Shown here in pieces: positions 4,878-6,696 of a stretch of DNA of 6,696 nucleotides (position 1 is its first letter; each line of letters starts with the position of its first letter). Location of the stretch: the NCBI GenBank assembly GCA_030019485.1, contig JASEEW010000099.1, positions 1 to 6,696 of the forward strand, given 5' to 3'. This DNA comes from Thermoplasmatales archaeon. GTDB taxonomy: Archaea; Thermoplasmatota; JASEFT01; JAUWIS01. A model generated the notes under the pieces. The model was not told where the DNA came from. It was given only the letters and a program-made list of their open reading frames with translations, and did no database searches. The position numbers and the translations under genes are program-made.

Positions 4878-5466
4878 ACTGTTAATACCTGAGGATGAGT
4901 ATAGAACATCAGGCGTTCATATAGGAACACAGCAGAAAAGTGCGGACATGAAACCATTTATATTCAAGGTGAGAACAGACGGGCTTTATGTTTTGGACAT
5001 AAAAAAAACAGATGAGAGGATAAGACATGCTGCCAGGTTCCTGACAGGGTTTGATGCTTCCAAAGTTCTCATTGTTGCCGCACGCCAGTATGCCCAGAAA
5101 CCTGCGAAATTGTTTGCGAAAAATGTAGGCGTGAAAGCTGTTGCAGGAAGGTTTGTGCCAGGGATGCTCACAAACCCAATTCTGCCAGATTATTTTGAGC
5201 CTGATGTTCTCTTCGTGACAGACCCTGCAGTAGATATTCAGGCTTTGAGAGAGGCGGTAAGCATAGGCATACCAGTTATGGGAATCTGTGATGTGAACAA
5301 CGAAACCAGGAATGTGGATTTTGTGATACCAGCAAACAACAAGGGCAGACGATCGTTGGCTGTTGTTTACTGGCTGCTCACAAGGGAGACCCTGAAGGAG
5401 AAAGGCTCCATTAAAAGCAATGATGAGTTTACCCTGAAGATTGAGGATTTTGAGGCTGAACTATGA
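4870..5466 (+). CDS. rps2: Small ribosomal subunit protein S2
   Basis: The 198-residue archaeal S2 (uS2) binds the head/body junction of the small subunit. Family segments are GVHIGTQQKSADMKPFI (15-31), GRFVPGMLTNP (93-103), FVTDPAVDIQALREAVSIGI (115-134) and CDVNN...VDFVIPANNKGRRSLA (140-164). The frame extends to a GTG at 4861. The ATG at 4870 is preferred because GGTGA (4860-4864) lies 5 nt before it and would be buried in the longer form. The start overlaps the enolase end as ATGGATGA, the same 8-base arrangement as nop10/PAC2. The end overlaps the next gene as ATGA. Identification is secure. Confidence 0.96.
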   Translation: MDELLIPEDEYRTSGVHIGTQQKSADMKPFIFKVRTDGLYVLDIKKTDERIRHAARFLTGFDASKVLIVAARQYAQKPAKLFAKNVGVKAVAGRFVPGMLTNPILPDYFEPDVLFVTDPAVDIQALREAVSIGIPVMGICDVNNETRNVDFVIPANNKGRRSLAVVYWLLTRETLKEKGSIKSNDEFTLKIEDFEAEL

Positions 5467-6275
5467 GGTATCCTGCTGTCGCCGGTACTTTTTATCCTGG
5501 AAACGAAAAAGACCTAAGAAGACAGATTGAGGAATGTTTTAATCACAGATTAGGGCCTGGGAAGATACCGGTTTATAAAAAAGGTGACAGAAACATAAAG
5601 GGCGCGGTTGTCCCCCATGCAGGCTATGTTTACTCAGGTCCTATAGCAGCCCATGTTTACTCTGCGCTGGCAGATGATGGATTCCCTGAAACATTCATTA
5701 TCATAGGACCAAACCATACTGGCTATGGTTCTGGTGTTGCACTCACAACAGAATCTTTTAACACCCCTCTCGGCGATGCGGATGTGAATAAAGACCTGGC
5801 AAAGGATTTGCTGGATACGATTATTGACATTGACATTAACGCGCACAGGTATGAGCATTCCATAGAGGTGCAGCTCCCATTCCTGCAGTACATAAAAAAG
5901 GATTTCAGTTTTGTTCCAGTGTGCATGGGCATGCAGGATTACAAAACCGCAAAAGAGGTCGGCAGTGTAATAAAGGATGTAATAAAGGGAAGGGATGTTG
6001 CCGTCATAGCATCTTCTGATTTCACGCATTATGAACCAAAAGCAACTGCGAACAAAAAGGATAAGATGGCAATAGATGCTATTCTTGAACTTGATTCTAA
6101 AAAACTGTTTGAGGCGGTTAAACAGAACAATATAACAATGTGTGGATATGGGCCTGTAATAAGCATGCTGGAGGCTGTTAATGGGAAAAAAGCAGCATTG
6201 TTAAAATATGCCACATCTGGCGACATTCAGCCTATGAATGATGTTGTAGGCTACGCTGGAATCATTGTAAAATAA
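5463..6275 (+). CDS. amrB: MEMO family protein (AmmeMemoRadiSam system protein B)
   Basis: The 270-residue protein is a full-length MEMO1 homologue, related in fold to class III extradiol dioxygenases. It opens with the signature MRYPAVAGTFYPG. The residues matching the metal site of human MEMO1 are present: His52 (VPHAGYVYSGP), His85 (GPNHTG) and Cys227 (MCGYGP). The family segments EHSIEVQLPFLQY (131-143) and ASSDFTHYEP (183-192) are also intact. In archaea it is grouped with AMMECR1 and a radical SAM protein in the AmmeMemoRadiSam system, whose role is unresolved; neither partner is in this window. Its ATG overlaps the S2 stop, so it is the last gene of the rpoK-eno-rps2 operon. Family membership is secure; biochemical function is not known. 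Confidence 0.95.
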   Translation: MRYPAVAGTFYPGNEKDLRRQIEECFNHRLGPGKIPVYKKGDRNIKGAVVPHAGYVYSGPIAAHVYSALADDGFPETFIIIGPNHTGYGSGVALTTESFNTPLGDADVNKDLAKDLLDTIIDIDINAHRYEHSIEVQLPFLQYIKKDFSFVPVCMGMQDYKTAKEVGSVIKDVIKGRDVAVIASSDFTHYEPKATANKKDKMAIDAILELDSKKLFEAVKQNNITMCGYGPVISMLEAVNGKKAALLKYATSGDIQPMNDVVGYAGIIVK

Positions 6276-6320
6276 AAATAAAATATAAAAAGAACAGGGG
6301 TTACAGTGTTCTCTTTTCGC
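6276..6320. terminator. Bidirectional terminator between convergent genes
   Basis: For the minus-strand gene, the sequence right after its stop is strongly T-rich (complement of the A-rich run 6276-6290), a good archaeal termination tract. For the plus strand, AGAACA (6291-6296) and TGTTCT (6307-6312) can pair around a 10-base loop, followed by CTTTTC. The minus-strand stop lies inside the loop. The T-tract is the stronger evidence. Confidence 0.5.
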
Positions 6321-6588
6321 CCCTTGTTTTGAAGTACCTGTAGAATATCCAGAACAGTGAAAGCGCTGCTATAACTATACTTGTGAATAATGCACCTAGC
6401 GCCCATCCCTGCCTGTCGTATGCTGCCTGCTCAGTATTACCCATGGCTATGCTGCCTGTCCACCAACCATACAGGTATAGGTCATACCCTATCAGGCATA
6501 TCCCTGCTATAAGTATGAGGAACACTACAACATCCAGGTATCCTGATATTTTATCCCATTTCCTCTTGTCAACTAACATCCCAGGCAT
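6301..6588 (-). CDS. Small two-helix membrane protein, function unknown
   Basis: I recognise no family in this 95-residue protein. It has a basic N-terminus (MPGMLVDKRKWDK) and a first membrane segment at about 17-39. A loop of roughly 22 residues rich in Trp, Gly and polar residues (WWTGSIAMGNTEQAAYDRQG) follows. The second segment is at about 62-84, and the C-terminus is basic (YFKTRGEKRTL). The charge pattern places both ends in the cytoplasm and the loop outside. The start is well supported: GGTGA (6597-6593 on the minus strand) lies 4 nt before the ATG at 6588, and a TATA box lies at 6618-6627. The ATG three codons further in is less likely for that reason. It converges with the MEMO gene and is unlikely to share its function. 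Confidence 0.78.
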   Translation of the reverse strand: MPGMLVDKRKWDKISGYLDVVVFLILIAGICLIGYDLYLYGWWTGSIAMGNTEQAAYDRQGWALGALFTSIVIAALSLFWIFYRYFKTRGEKRTL

Positions 6589-6617
6589 AGTTTCACCAAT
6601 ACAGTATTATTCTCAGC

Positions 6618-6627
6618 ATATATATAT
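6618..6627 (-). promoter_or_regulatory. TATA box of the small membrane protein gene
   Basis: An uninterrupted AT alternation lies at 6618-6627, read as AGATATATATATGC on the minus strand. A start about 25 nt downstream falls near 6597, at the first base of the GGTGA ribosome binding site. That predicts a leader of about 9 nt. The 11-base palindrome AATAC-A-GTATT (6598-6608) lies between the TATA box and the start site. Confidence 0.5.
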
Positions 6628-6672
6628 CTTACTAAACTCTGGGCGTTGTCCGAAAAGGTAAAGAGGGAGTAA

Positions 6673-6696
6673 TCCCATTTCCTACATAGGATGGGA
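6673..6696. repeat. Inverted repeat at the right window edge
   Basis: TCCCAT (6673-6678) pairs with ATGGGA (6691-6696) and CCTA (6681-6684) with TAGG (6687-6690), leaving a two-base TT bulge and a CA loop. The window ends at the last paired base, so the full extent is unknown. It could be a terminator of a gene beyond the edge or part of a larger element. Nothing else is recognisable between 6628 and the edge. Confidence 0.4.

Noticed and set aside
6641..6696. Left end of a second copy of the insertion sequence seen at the window start
   Set aside because: I found no match in inverted orientation between this edge and the bases following the transposase stop, so there is no support for paired element ends.

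Overview
The window is archaeal, most likely from a euryarchaeon. It carries archaeal/eukaryotic-type ribosomal proteins (L44e, S27e, an archaeal S2), the alpha subunit of initiation factor 2, Nop10, RNA polymerase subunit K and a PAC2-family proteasome assembly chaperone. Promoters are of the BRE/TATA type, and several genes have a GGTGA-type ribosome binding site, often exactly 4 nt before the start codon. I cannot name the species from sequence alone. The two operons follow arrangements common in methanogens, Archaeoglobi and their relatives.

Layout. Positions 1-172 hold the 3' end of a DDE (rve-core) transposase. It converges with a small minus-strand lipoprotein gene (195-458), which may be cut short next to the mobile element. 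A 96-bp divergent promoter region separates the lipoprotein gene from the first operon (555-2680): rpl44e, rps27e, aIF2-alpha, nop10 and a PAC2 protein, all tightly packed or overlapping. Positions 2681-2950 are non-coding and unusual: six near-consecutive perfect inverted repeats fill about two thirds of 2700-2889. Next is a single gene (2956-3438) with its own strong promoter, encoding an unrecognised membrane protein with two membrane segments, a Glu/Ala-rich stretch and a C-terminal zinc ribbon. The second operon (3505-6275) is rpoK, eno, rps2 and a MEMO/AmrB-family gene, each overlapping the next. A convergent minus-strand gene for a small two-helix membrane protein (6301-6588) closes the annotated part, and its promoter lies at about 6618-6627.

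Functionally this is an information-processing neighbourhood: translation (L44e, S27e, S2, aIF2-alpha), rRNA pseudouridylation (Nop10), transcription (RpoK) and proteasome assembly (PAC2). Enolase and MEMO are carried along in the conserved rpoK operon. Most of the window is ordinary housekeeping DNA. I see no clear new multi-gene system. The parts most worth a second look are the hairpin cluster (with complementary loops in its last two hairpins), the acidic membrane zinc-ribbon protein beside it, and the transposase/lipoprotein junction.
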